From NCBI GenBank assembly GCA_025360585.1, contig JANYBW010000017.1:1-64000 (forward strand): a stretch of DNA of 64,000 nucleotides, in the 5' to 3' direction. Origin of the DNA: Actinomycetes bacterium (GTDB lineage Bacteria; Actinomycetota; Acidimicrobiia; IMCC26256; PALSA-610). This document shows, piece by piece, positions 7,241 to 16,720 of the stretch (position 1 is the first letter of the stretch; the number at the start of each line of letters is the position of its first letter). The position numbers and the translations under genes are program-made. The notes below the pieces were generated by a model. It worked only from the letters and a program-made list of their open reading frames with translations. It was not told the DNA's origin and made no database searches.

Positions 7241-9196
7241 TCAGTCTTCACTCGCGGAGGAACTCAAGTATTTGGCCTTGATCGAGGCGACAATCGATGG
7301 ATCCGCAAGCGTTGTGGTGTCGCCCAATTGCTGATCCTCGGCGACATCCCGCAAGAGGCGACGCATGATTTTTCCCGAACGGGTCTTAGGAAGATCATCG
7401 GTAAACAAGATCGTCTTGGGTTTGGCGATCGGACCAATCAGTTTCGCGACGTGATTCCGCAATTCATCGACCAGCTCGTCGCTCGCAGCGTTACCCGCGC
7501 GCAGCGTAACGAAGGCGGCAATCGCTTGGCCAGTGGTCGCATCAGTTTTCCCAACGACTGCGGCTTCAGCAACGTGCGGGTGATCTACGAGCGCGGACTC
7601 CACTTCGGTCGTCGAGATGTTGTGACCGGATACAAGCATGATGTCGTCGACGCGGCCGAGCAACCAGAAGTATCCCTCATCGTCGCGTTTCGCTCCATCG
7701 CCCGCGAAATATTTGCCCTCGAAACGCGACCAATAGGTTTCGCGATAGCGCTGCTCATCACCCCATACTCCCCGGAGCATTGATGGCCACGGTCGCGACA
7801 ACGCCAAATAGCCACCACCAGGAATACCGACTGCCGAGCCAGAATCATCAATGATTTCAGCCTGAATTCCTGGAAGAGGAAACGTAGCGCTCCCAGGCTT
7901 CAGGGTGGTAGCTCCTGGAAGTGCACTGATCATGATTGCACCGGTTTCGGTTTGCCACCACGTATCGACGACCGGGCAGCGCTCGCCACCAATGACCTTG
8001 TAATACCAGACCCAGGCTTCAGGATTGATCGGCTCGCCGACGCTGCCAAGCAAGCGCAATGAACTCAAATCGTGACGTTGCGGAAATTCGTCGCCCCATT
8101 TCATGAACGTACGGATCGCAGTTGGCGCCGTGTAGAAAATCGAAACCTTGTACTTTTCGACGGTCGCCCAGAAGCGATCCTTGTCCGGGTAGTCCGGCGT
8201 CCCTTCATACATCACGCTGGTGGCGCGATTCGCGAGCGGCCCGTAAACGATATAGCTATGGCCGGTGACCCACCCGCAATCCGCGGTGCACCAATACACA
8301 TCCGTTTCGGGATGAAGATCGAAGACATACTTGTGAGTAAACGCGACCTGGGTGAGATAGCCCCCGGTTGTGTGCACGATGCCTTTGGGTTTGCCCGTCG
8401 TGCCACTCGTATAGAGGATGAACAACGGATCTTCGCTGTCCATGATTTCCGGTGTGCATTCCTTGGCTTGTTTGGCAACCATCTCGTGCCACCAATGATC
8501 ACGTTCCGCGCTCATTACTACATCGTTGTTCGCACGCTGCAACACGAGCGCGTTGCGAATCGTTGGGCAATCTGCGAGCGCTTCATCGACCACGGCTTTG
8601 AGATCGAAAACACTTCCTCTGCGCCACGCACCGTCCTGGGTGATCAGCGCGACTGCTTGCGCATCGTTAATCCGATCCTTCAACGACTGCGCGGTAAAGC
8701 CACCGAAGACAACGCTGTGCACCGCACCGATCCGCGCACACGCGAGCATCGCCACAGGCAGTTCGGGGACCATACCCATGTAGATCGCGACGCGATCGCC
8801 CTTTTGCACGCCGAGTTCATGAAGCGCATTCGCGGCTTGGCATACATCGGCGAGAAGTTCGGTATACGAAATCGCTCGGGTGTCGCCGGGTTCGCCTTCC
8901 CAATGAAACGCGACTTGTTCGCCGTGCCCAGCGATGACGTGGCGATCCAAACAGTTTTCACTGACATTGATTTTTCCGCCCACGAACCATTTGGCGAACG
9001 GCGATTCCCATTCCAGGATCGTGTGCCACTCCTCGTGCCAATCCAGCTCCAAGGCCTGGTGGGCCCAGAAACCTTGCCAGTCGTAATCCGCGTCGTCGTA
9101 CATATCGACTGAAGACACCAGCGCTTGCTTGCGGAACTCTTTACTCGGCGCGAAGCTCCGACCTTCTTGCATGAGCGCTTCGAGTGCTTCCGACAT
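7241..9196 (-). CDS. acsA: Acetyl-CoA synthetase (acetate--CoA ligase)
   Basis: A 651-residue ANL-superfamily enzyme of standard AcsA length. It activates acetate with ATP to acetyl-AMP and then transfers the acetyl group to CoA. Visible motifs are the N-terminal ACAS domain (DWQGFWAHQALELDW), the AMP-binding P-loop YTSGTTGKPKG, WWQTETG, and the C-terminal KTRSGKIMRR loop. The lysine in that last motif is the usual acetylation (Pat/CobB) control site. I chose the ATG at 9196 (MSEALEAL), preceded by AGAAAGG, over an upstream start. The upstream complex I operon ends 107 bp before it. Confidence 0.96.
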   Translation of the reverse strand: MSEALEALMQEGRSFAPSKEFRKQALVSSVDMYDDADYDWQGFWAHQALELDWHEEWHTILEWESPFAKWFVGGKINVSENCLDRHVIAGHGEQVAFHWEGEPGDTRAISYTELLADVCQAANALHELGVQKGDRVAIYMGMVPELPVAMLACARIGAVHSVVFGGFTAQSLKDRINDAQAVALITQDGAWRRGSVFDLKAVVDEALADCPTIRNALVLQRANNDVVMSAERDHWWHEMVAKQAKECTPEIMDSEDPLFILYTSGTTGKPKGIVHTTGGYLTQVAFTHKYVFDLHPETDVYWCTADCGWVTGHSYIVYGPLANRATSVMYEGTPDYPDKDRFWATVEKYKVSIFYTAPTAIRTFMKWGDEFPQRHDLSSLRLLGSVGEPINPEAWVWYYKVIGGERCPVVDTWWQTETGAIMISALPGATTLKPGSATFPLPGIQAEIIDDSGSAVGIPGGGYLALSRPWPSMLRGVWGDEQRYRETYWSRFEGKYFAGDGAKRDDEGYFWLLGRVDDIMLVSGHNISTTEVESALVDHPHVAEAAVVGKTDATTGQAIAAFVTLRAGNAASDELVDELRNHVAKLIGPIAKPKTILFTDDLPKTRSGKIMRRLLRDVAEDQQLGDTTTLADPSIVASIKAKYLSSSASED

Positions 9197-9303
9197 GGGT
9201 TGAAACCTTTCTGGAACGCAAATGAACAAGCGGAATCTACCGGAGGGTGCCTGGATGCTCGATCCCCTTGCTCGAACTCAGCCTTTTGCAACCGTTCGCG
9301 GGC

Positions 9304-10455
9304 TCAAATGCCGGCTTTCACAAAGCGAGCCACAACGAAGCCGCCGAGCCCACCCGGTGCACATAGCAAGGCCGCTTCGTTCGCGGTGCTGCGAGCTTTG
9401 AGCGCGCCAAGATCACCCACCGCGGCATGAGTGTCCCAGTGTTGTTGCGCGCGTTGCGCAATCTCTGCGATTCCGAGCGATTCCAGCCAAACCTGTTGCG
9501 TCTGGAGCTCGCCACCGGCGAGCTGCGCGCTCCGAGCCGCGCTCAGGATGTACTCCAACGGCACGTCGGCGGTGATGTCGCGCGATCCTGGCGCAGTGAG
9601 CGGATCGCCAGCGTGAGCATGTTCTGAATACGTGCGGAGCCAACCTGGGCTGCGTTGCAAGATCGTTTCCATCGAAACGATGTAATCGATCGCGATCACT
9701 GCACCTCGCCGTAATGATCTCGCGGCATCCACGAACCAATCGGTAAGTGATCGGTTCAGAGGAACTCGATTGCCCGCCACAGCCGTGGGGGCGGTTTCAC
9801 GCAGTACTGCTCGATCGCGTTCCCCAATCGGGGTCAGCACCTCCGCGAATCCCCCGCTTTCATTGAGGCCTACTCGAACTTCGTGCCATACCGATCCATC
9901 GAACTCCGCGACACCGAAGGCCAGATTATCGAGCAATTCGTTCGCAATAATCACGCCGTCGACGACCGTCGCAGGGAGCTCGCTCGACTGGGCACACAAT
10001 GGTCCGACTCCAGACTCGGGAATCAACTCCGTCTCGAACCCTTGAGGATCTTGTCCGTGTGGTCCCAAGAGCAGCGCGACATCGACCAGCTCCACGTTGG
10101 CGCGTTGTCGAGCGCACAGCTCCGGCGAACGTTCGACGAGGAGGTAACGCAACGCGGTCCTGCACTCCGGTTGCGCCTGCAAAACACCCTTGGCAAGCGT
10201 GCCATCGCCGGCGCCTGCTTCGACCACAAAAAAAGGATCAGGTTCACCGAGGGCTCGCCATTCGCGATCGATCGTACGCGCAACCATGAAGGCAAACAGC
10301 GGGCCAACCTGGACACTGGTCAGAAAATCTCGGCCCGCGCGTCCTGCACCGCGAGCGTTCGTATAGAAGCCGGCCTCGCCATAGAGCGCGAGTTCCATGA
10401 AATGATCAAACGGAATCGGACCTGATCTGCGAATCCGTTGGATGATGGCGTCCAT
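9304..10455 (-). CDS. MidA/NDUFAF7-family class I SAM-dependent methyltransferase
   Basis: A 383-residue protein of the DUF185 (MidA, NDUFAF7) family. The diagnostic N-terminus is RSGPIPFDHFMELALYGEAGFYTN, and the SAM-binding motif I is VVEAGAGDGTLAKGVL near residue 78. Human NDUFAF7 dimethylates an arginine of NDUFS2 (the NuoD homologue) during complex I assembly. The gene starts 30 bp after nuoN on the same strand, so it is very likely the last gene of the nuoA-N operon lacking nuoEFG. That placement supports a complex I assembly role; target and activity in this organism are inferred. Confidence 0.88.
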   Translation of the reverse strand: MDAIIQRIRRSGPIPFDHFMELALYGEAGFYTNARGAGRAGRDFLTSVQVGPLFAFMVARTIDREWRALGEPDPFFVVEAGAGDGTLAKGVLQAQPECRTALRYLLVERSPELCARQRANVELVDVALLLGPHGQDPQGFETELIPESGVGPLCAQSSELPATVVDGVIIANELLDNLAFGVAEFDGSVWHEVRVGLNESGGFAEVLTPIGERDRAVLRETAPTAVAGNRVPLNRSLTDWFVDAARSLRRGAVIAIDYIVSMETILQRSPGWLRTYSEHAHAGDPLTAPGSRDITADVPLEYILSAARSAQLAGGELQTQQVWLESLGIAEIAQRAQQHWDTHAAVGDLGALKARSTANEAALLCAPGGLGGFVVARFVKAGI

Positions 10456-10485
10456 GGCGATCGCGGCTCGCGCCGCGGCACTCGT

Positions 10486-11985
10486 TTAGCCGAAGGTCTT
10501 GGTCGCCACGTCGGCGATATCGCCGAAGATGCTCGGATAGACCCCAACGGCAACCACAAGACCAGTACACACCACGAGCGCCGCTCGGAGCGCGCCAGGG
10601 ATCTGGACTGGTTGCGCATCATCGGCCGCAGGACGGAACCACATGTTGCGTACAACGTTCAGATAATAAAACGCGGCGATCACCGAATTGACGCCAGCAA
10701 CAATCGCGATCGTCACACCCGCCCAGCCGCCAGCATTGATGGCAGCACGGAACATCGTGAACTTCGCGAACCAACCGGCGAACGGCGGAATCCCCGCCAG
10801 CGACGCCAAGAAAATGCTCATCAGTACCGTGATGACCGGTGAATGTTGAAACAGTCCCGAAAATGATGTGATCTCGCCCGATTTTGTGCGCCGAGCCACC
10901 GCGATGATGCACGCAAACGCGCCCAGGTTCATCGCGCCGTACACCAACAGGTACACGATCACCGATTGGAACGCGCTTCGAGCGACATCAGTTTGGTGGT
11001 GTGATTGCGCAATGCCATAGGCCGCGAACGGCACAAGCATGAATCCGCCCTGTGCCACCGACGAGTACGCAAGCATGCGCACGATATTCGTTTGCTTCAG
11101 CGCAGTGAGGTTGCCCAGGGTCATCGAAAGACCCGCGAGGACCCAAATCACGAGCCACCACATGCCGGCTTTGCCACCGAAGCCAAAGAAGATGATGTTC
11201 AACATCGCAACGAAGCCGCCGGCTTTGGAAGCCACCGATAAAAACGCGGTCACCGGAGTAGGCGCGCCTTCGTACGTATCAGGCGCCCACCAGTGAAACG
11301 GCACCGCGCTCACTTTGAACGCGAAGCCAAGAAGACTCAAAAAGATTGCAACCGCGAGCACTTTCGAATCCGGAAGTGCGCTGACTTTCAACGCGATCGC
11401 GCTGAGCTTCGTCTCGCCGGTCAGGCCGAAGATCATCGACATTCCGTAGAGCATGACCGCAGATGAAATCGCGCCAATGAGATAGTACTTAATCGCGGCT
11501 TCGTTACTGCGGCGATCGTGTTTGCGGAAGCCCGCGAGCACGTACGTTGGGATTGAAATCGTTTCCAACGCTACGAACAACGAGATCAGATCGCGAGCCG
11601 ATGCCATGACCGTCATGCCGAGCACTGAGCACAACAGCAGGAAGTAAAACTCGCCTTCGTAGTAGTCGCCTTCGCCGATGTAATCGACCGAAATAAGAAT
11701 CGTCACGTACGTCGCGACGAGGAAAAACCCTTTGAGTGCCAGCGCGTAACGATCAACTGCGTAGGCGCCACCGAATAAACCGTGAATCGCCGAATGATTT
11801 TCCAGCACCGCCACAAACGCTAAAGAAACCAGGGTCCCGAGCGACGCGATCCGCGAGGTTTGCCAAGTACTGCGTTCCGGCAGAATCAGATCGGCAACCA
11901 GCACCAACACGATCGTGGCGGTGAGAGCAATTTCCGGCGAGAGCGCCAGGAAATCGACGTGCGGATTAGCAAGGGCAGCGATCAA
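10486..11985 (-). CDS. nuoN: Complex I subunit NuoN (first, 11-subunit cluster)
   Basis: A 499-residue antiporter-like membrane subunit with about 14 transmembrane helices. The key lysine-bearing segments are AIKYYLIGAISSAVMLYG and VSAVPFHWWAPDTYEGAPTPVTAFLSVASKAGGF. NuoN forms one of the proton channels next to NuoM. The start is TTG, one base past the nuoM stop codon, implying translational coupling. It is the last structural subunit of this operon and is followed by the NDUFAF7-like gene. Only about 30-40 per cent similarity to the other NuoN at 22456 is apparent by eye, so the two operons are not a recent duplication. Confidence 0.95.
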   Translation of the reverse strand: MIAALANPHVDFLALSPEIALTATIVLVLVADLILPERSTWQTSRIASLGTLVSLAFVAVLENHSAIHGLFGGAYAVDRYALALKGFFLVATYVTILISVDYIGEGDYYEGEFYFLLLCSVLGMTVMASARDLISLFVALETISIPTYVLAGFRKHDRRSNEAAIKYYLIGAISSAVMLYGMSMIFGLTGETKLSAIALKVSALPDSKVLAVAIFLSLLGFAFKVSAVPFHWWAPDTYEGAPTPVTAFLSVASKAGGFVAMLNIIFFGFGGKAGMWWLVIWVLAGLSMTLGNLTALKQTNIVRMLAYSSVAQGGFMLVPFAAYGIAQSHHQTDVARSAFQSVIVYLLVYGAMNLGAFACIIAVARRTKSGEITSFSGLFQHSPVITVLMSIFLASLAGIPPFAGWFAKFTMFRAAINAGGWAGVTIAIVAGVNSVIAAFYYLNVVRNMWFRPAADDAQPVQIPGALRAALVVCTGLVVAVGVYPSIFGDIADVATKTFG

Positions 11986-11986
11986 C

Positions 11987-13603
11987 TCAACGACCTAGGT
12001 GCTTGACGTAGATCGCCGGGGATTTGGCTTCAGGTTGTTTTTCGGCAACCCCTTTTTCGACCTTGGTCGGGAATGCTTTATCGACCATCTGTTTCACGGC
12101 ACCGTCGGTGGTTTTGAACATCAAGCCCGGCACGACGCCGAGTACCACGATGAGTAGCAGCAGCGGCAGCCACGCCATCCATTCCTGGGGGCCGACATCA
12201 TGAACGTGCGTGTCTTTCCATTCGTCTTTGGGAGTACCGAAGGCGACTTTTTGCAGCATCCACAGTAGGTATCCCGCAGCCAGAACAGTGCCGATCGCGG
12301 CGATGACCATGTAGGTGCGAAACACCGGCAGGCTCAGACCATCGGCGGGTTTGAACACCGACAAGATCGCTGGGAACTCGCCCCAGAAACCCGCAAGGCC
12401 GGGAAGGCCCAGCGATGCCATCGCACAGAAGCCAAGGATCCAGCCCATCTTCGGGGCCTGGGTGAGCAAGCCCCCAAGCCGCGACATTTCCCGGGTGTGG
12501 AAGGTGTGTTGTACCGAACCAGCGATGAAGAACAACATGCCCGTGATAAGACCATGCGCGACCATGCCGAAGACCGCGGCGTTGATCCCGAAGCTCGTCA
12601 GCGAAGCGATCCCGAGCATGACGTAACCCATGTGCGAAACCGACGAAAACGCGATCAGGCGTTTCATATCGGTTTGGGCGAGACAGCCGAGGGCACCGTA
12701 GATAATGCCAATGACGGCGAGCAGACCGATCCATGGCGCCCAGCTCTTTGCGGCTTCGGGCAGGATCGGAAGCGCGATACGAATGAAGCCGTAGGTACCG
12801 AGCTTCAGCAGAATTGCGGCAAGTAGCACCGAACCGACTGTGGGTGCTTCGGTGTGCGCATCAGGCAGCCAAGTATGGAACGGAAACATCGGGACTTTGA
12901 TTGCGAACCCAATGAACATCCCGCCAAAGATGATCAGCTGCACGCCGTGGGTGATCCCACCTTTGCCCGCAGCGATGAGCTCCGGAATATCGAAGGTGTG
13001 TAAACCCTGGCCGTTCTTGACCTTAAAGAAGATCGCAAGGAAGGACAACAACATCAGCGCGGACCCGAACAACGTGAACAAGAAGAACTTGATCGACGCG
13101 TACTCGCGGTTCGGGCCACCCCAGACACCGATCATGAAGTACATCGGCAGCAGCACAATTTCGAAGAAGATGAAGAACAAGATCAGGTCTTGGGCAATGA
13201 ACGTGCCGTTCATCCCAACTTCGAGCAAAAGAATCAGCGCGAGAAACGCCTTGACGTTGTGGGGCTCGGGGAAGTGATTCCACGAATAGATCACGCACAA
13301 CACGGTGATGAACGCGGAGAGCACCAGCATCGGTAACGAAATACCGTCGACCCCAATGTGGTAGTTGCTGTTGATCACTTCGATCCAGGTCTTTTTCACT
13401 TCGAACTGGAGCTTCGCGGTGTGATCGAAATCAAAATTCTTCAACACGTACAGCGAGAAGCCCAACGTGACCAAGGTGGTGAGCAATGTCACCAGCTTGA
13501 TGAGCTCTTCTTCCACCTTTGGAATGAGCAGCACGAGCGCCAGACCGACGATCGGTGTGAAGGTTGTCAGCGTGAGAATCCACGCATCGAAGCCATGTGC
13601 CAT
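11987..13603 (-). CDS. nuoM: Complex I subunit NuoM (first cluster)
   Basis: A 538-residue proton-pumping antiporter-like subunit. Recognisable segments are FIFFEIVLLPMYFMIGVWGG, carrying the essential Glu, AIKVPMFPFHTWLPDAHTEAPTVGSVLLAAILLKLGTYG, with the conserved Lys residues, and LIAFSSVSHMGYVMLG. The C-terminal tail after the last helix is long and lysine-rich (about residues 505-538). It starts 12 bp after the nuoL stop. Confidence 0.96.
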   Translation of the reverse strand: MAHGFDAWILTLTTFTPIVGLALVLLIPKVEEELIKLVTLLTTLVTLGFSLYVLKNFDFDHTAKLQFEVKKTWIEVINSNYHIGVDGISLPMLVLSAFITVLCVIYSWNHFPEPHNVKAFLALILLLEVGMNGTFIAQDLILFFIFFEIVLLPMYFMIGVWGGPNREYASIKFFLFTLFGSALMLLSFLAIFFKVKNGQGLHTFDIPELIAAGKGGITHGVQLIIFGGMFIGFAIKVPMFPFHTWLPDAHTEAPTVGSVLLAAILLKLGTYGFIRIALPILPEAAKSWAPWIGLLAVIGIIYGALGCLAQTDMKRLIAFSSVSHMGYVMLGIASLTSFGINAAVFGMVAHGLITGMLFFIAGSVQHTFHTREMSRLGGLLTQAPKMGWILGFCAMASLGLPGLAGFWGEFPAILSVFKPADGLSLPVFRTYMVIAAIGTVLAAGYLLWMLQKVAFGTPKDEWKDTHVHDVGPQEWMAWLPLLLLIVVLGVVPGLMFKTTDGAVKQMVDKAFPTKVEKGVAEKQPEAKSPAIYVKHLGR

Positions 13604-13615
13604 GAGTGTTCCCTG

Positions 13616-15916
13616 TCAGTTGAAGATCACGAGCAGCAGCGCAATCGCGCCGAGCCCAAACAGAACGGTAAATGCATAGAGCTGCACGCGACCGGTCTGG
13701 AGCTTGCGCGCCAGGCCTCCGAGTGCACCGGCTCCACTTGCGGAACCGTTGTACACACCATCGACACCTTTTTGGTCGATGTATTTGTAGACGAACTGCG
13801 CGGCGCCCGCGGCGCCCTTACCGGTATAACGCAGCACATTGTCGATCACGTTTTGGTTGACCCAATAGGCAGCTTGGGCGATGGGCCCCTTGACACCGCC
13901 AACGATGATGTCGGTGTACAGCACATCGAGGTAGTACTTGTTCACCAAGAAGTTCTTGCCCGCGCGCAACGCGCCATTGCGCTCGGTGATGTTTTCGCCG
14001 TACGCCTTTTTCCAGTAGAAGGCGTAAGCAAGCAGCATCCCGACCACACCCGCAGCGACGGCCAAAATCGGGTCGATTGCTTTGAACACACCCGGTTCGA
14101 AGACGTTGAAGTGCTTGTCGTCGCCAAAGTGCGGCTCGACCCACAAAGCAAACTTTTCGATCTTGAGCATCGGTGAAAGCAAGTAGCCCGATGCGATCGA
14201 CATGAACGACAAAAAGAACAGCGGTGCGAGAATCGGGAAGTTCGATTCATGCGGACCGTGGTGCCCGTGGTCATCATGAGCGTCGTGCAGGTCGTGGGCC
14301 GCATGTGCTGCGTGGTCGTCGTGAATTGGCGTTGCGTGATCGTCGGAGACGTAAGCATGGGTGTCATGGCCAACGTCATGGCCAACGTCATGGCCAGCGC
14401 CGTGGGCATCCGCGTGGCCCCCGCGGTATTCACCAAAAAAGGTGAGATAGACGCAACGGGTCATGTAACACGCAGTCATGACTGCACCGACCAAGCCGAG
14501 GTACTTAAAGAACGTGAAGTTGTTCTCACCCGCTACCGCGAGAATTTCGTCCTTAGAAAAGAACCCAGCCGTAAACGGAATACCGATCAACGCCGCAGTA
14601 CCGATCATGAACGTGATGAACGTCTTGGGCATGTACTTGCGCAGGCCGCCCATGTCATGTTTCATGTCGAAGCTGTGGTTCGCTCCGGAGTGGCTGACTG
14701 AACCTGCGCCGAGGAACAAGTTCGCTTTGAAGAACGCGTGGGTAAAGAGATGAAAAATGGCGGCGGTCCAGGCCCCGACACCGAGTGCCATCACCATGTA
14801 ACCCAACTGCGAAATCGTGGAGTAAGCAAGCACCTTTTTGATGTCGTTCTGAACGAACGCAAGGCCGGCGCCGATGATGACCGTCGCGCCGCCAATAGCG
14901 GCCATGGGGTTGATCGTGCCGCCCGCGATGTGGAAGCCCTGATAAAAGATCGGATAGACCCGAGCGCCGAGGTACACGCCCGCGACGACCATGGTGGCCG
15001 CGTGGATCAACGCAGACACTGGCGTGGGGCCAGCCATGGCATCAGGCAACCATGTGTGTAGCGGGAACTGCCCCGATTTGCCCATGATTGCCAGCAGCAA
15101 TGCCGCGGCGCACCAGAACAGCAACGATTTCGAACCGCCGTGTTCCCCCAAGCCAATCGCGGCTTCGTTCACCTTCATGATGTCGAAGCTGCCGGTGCCC
15201 TTACCTCCAGCCATCGTCGCGTATTTCTGCACAACGAAGAACGTCATGATCACGCCGGTGAGCAAACCGATATCGCCGGTGCGGGTCGTGAGGAATGCTT
15301 TGAGCGCTGCGTTGCTGTTGGGCTTTTCTTCCCACCAGTGGCCGATCAGCATGAACGAGCACAGCCCAACGAGTTCCCATCCGGCCAGCAGCTGCAAGGT
15401 GCTGCTCGCAACCACCAAGAACAACATCGACGCACTGAAGAGTGACAGTGCGGCGTAGTAGTGGTTGAAACGACGATCACCCTTGAGGTACTCAGTTGAG
15501 TAGAAGTGCACGAGCAACGAAATCGTCGTGACCACGAAGAGCATCATGACCGCGAGGCCATCGATTTGGATCCCGACGTTGAGTTTGAAGCCGTTGTTTT
15601 GGAACCACGTGGTGGAGTGAATAATCGGCTCGACGTGAAGTTTGCTTTCCGCCGCTAAGCGAATGTTGCGAACCATGCCGCCGATCGATTGCACCACCCC
15701 TCGGGCTTCGGCGCCTTCGCTGTCGTTGACGTGCGAAATCCATTGCACCACGGTGCCGAGCGCCAGCACCCACGCCGAGCCGATGGAGGCTAGGCCGATC
15801 CACGCGGCGCGTTCTCCGTAGCGCTTGCCGAAGAGCAAGATCACCGCGTACGAAATCGCGGGGATGAGCGGAATCAACCACGCGTGATCGAGGAACCAGA
15901 AGTGATTCATGAGCAT
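13616..15916 (-). CDS. nuoL: Complex I subunit NuoL (first cluster), with His-rich loop
   Basis: A 766-residue antiporter-like subunit, long for the family (usually about 610-650). The core includes GWELVGLCSFMLIGHWWE, MGKSGQFPLHTWLPDAMAGPTPVSALIHAATMVVAGVYL and the C-terminal lateral helix. The extra length includes a loop of about 60 residues near 490-550, packed with His and Asp (for example GHDVGHDVGHDTHAY). It is encoded partly by three 12-bp DNA repeats at 14363-14398. The start is MLMNHF; the Met two codons later is equally possible. It follows nuoK by 5 bp. Confidence 0.95.
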   Translation of the reverse strand: MLMNHFWFLDHAWLIPLIPAISYAVILLFGKRYGERAAWIGLASIGSAWVLALGTVVQWISHVNDSEGAEARGVVQSIGGMVRNIRLAAESKLHVEPIIHSTTWFQNNGFKLNVGIQIDGLAVMMLFVVTTISLLVHFYSTEYLKGDRRFNHYYAALSLFSASMLFLVVASSTLQLLAGWELVGLCSFMLIGHWWEEKPNSNAALKAFLTTRTGDIGLLTGVIMTFFVVQKYATMAGGKGTGSFDIMKVNEAAIGLGEHGGSKSLLFWCAAALLLAIMGKSGQFPLHTWLPDAMAGPTPVSALIHAATMVVAGVYLGARVYPIFYQGFHIAGGTINPMAAIGGATVIIGAGLAFVQNDIKKVLAYSTISQLGYMVMALGVGAWTAAIFHLFTHAFFKANLFLGAGSVSHSGANHSFDMKHDMGGLRKYMPKTFITFMIGTAALIGIPFTAGFFSKDEILAVAGENNFTFFKYLGLVGAVMTACYMTRCVYLTFFGEYRGGHADAHGAGHDVGHDVGHDTHAYVSDDHATPIHDDHAAHAAHDLHDAHDDHGHHGPHESNFPILAPLFFLSFMSIASGYLLSPMLKIEKFALWVEPHFGDDKHFNVFEPGVFKAIDPILAVAAGVVGMLLAYAFYWKKAYGENITERNGALRAGKNFLVNKYYLDVLYTDIIVGGVKGPIAQAAYWVNQNVIDNVLRYTGKGAAGAAQFVYKYIDQKGVDGVYNGSASGAGALGGLARKLQTGRVQLYAFTVLFGLGAIALLLVIFN

Positions 15917-15921
15917 GGCCG

Positions 15922-16221
15922 CTATCCCTTCAACACGCTGGCGTCGTCGGGGTTCGCGCTGCGCAGGTTGCGATAGATCAGCAACACGATCGCAAGCCCA
16001 ACGCCTACTTCGGCGGCTGCGATCGTGAGCACGAATAGCGCAAATACTTGGCCCACCGCGTTATTGAGGGTCGCGCCAAAGGCAACCATGTTTATGTTCA
16101 CGGCCACCAGCATGAGTTCGACGCTCGCGAGCACGAGCACCGTGTGCTTGCGGGTGATCACGCCATAGATCCCGGTTCCGAAGAGAAACGCTGAGAGCAA
16201 CAGGAACTGATTCAACAACAT
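15922..16221 (-). CDS. nuoK: Complex I subunit NuoK (first cluster)
   Basis: A 99-residue membrane subunit with three helices. The two buried glutamates lie in LVLASVELMLVAVNINMVAF and TIAAAEVGVGLAIVLLIYR, the segments expected of NuoK. I chose the ATG at 16221 (MLLNQFLLLSAFLFGTG), which gives the normal family length, rather than an in-frame start 13 codons upstream inside nuoJ. It overlaps no neighbour. Confidence 0.95.
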   Translation of the reverse strand: MLLNQFLLLSAFLFGTGIYGVITRKHTVLVLASVELMLVAVNINMVAFGATLNNAVGQVFALFVLTIAAAEVGVGLAIVLLIYRNLRSANPDDASVLKG

Positions 16222-16228
16222 TGAAACG

Positions 16229-16720
16229 TCAGTCCTTTCTCGCCATGACGACGGCGCCAATCAAGGCAGCCAGCAGCAAAACGCCAACAACTTCAAACGG
16301 AACGAGATATCCACGAAACACAAGGTCGCCGATTTCTTTGGTACGAACCGGCTTCGTGAGCTTGATTTTGTCGCTGCCCCACTGATCGAGAAAGGCCCAC
16401 GCCAATGTTCCGGCAAACAGCAGCGCGGCCGCAAGACCGGGCCACCGCAGATTGTTGTTGAGCTTCTCTTCGGCTTCCATCGGCGCACGGGTAAGCATGA
16501 TGCCGAACAAGAACAGCACGATAACGGCACCGATATAGACAATGACTTGCACCCATGCAACGAACTCTTGGCCCAACAAGATGAACTGCGCGGCACCACC
16601 CGCGAGAACGAGCACCAACCATAACGCCGCGTGGACGATGTTGTCGGTGGTCACCACGCGGATCGCGCCCGCGGCCATGAAGGCTGCGAAGATCCAAAAA
16701 GCGACGTTCTGAGCGACCAC
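16229..16720 (-). CDS. nuoJ: Complex I subunit NuoJ (first cluster)
   Basis: A 163-residue membrane subunit with about five helices, including ILLGQEFVAWVQVIVYIGAVIVLFLFGIML, the conserved helix with the pi-bulge region. The GTG start overlaps the nuoI stop codon as TAGTG, which indicates coupled translation. It is shorter than the NuoJ of the second cluster (208 residues), which has a longer extramembrane loop. Confidence 0.94.
   Translation of the reverse strand: MVAQNVAFWIFAAFMAAGAIRVVTTDNIVHAALWLVLVLAGGAAQFILLGQEFVAWVQVIVYIGAVIVLFLFGIMLTRAPMEAEEKLNNNLRWPGLAAALLFAGTLAWAFLDQWGSDKIKLTKPVRTKEIGDLVFRGYLVPFEVVGVLLLAALIGAVVMARKD

Noticed and set aside
13358-14176. 272-codon plus-strand frame opposite nuoM and nuoL
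   Set aside because: Antisense shadow of conserved membrane subunits, with His/Gln/Arg-rich composition typical of reverse frames.
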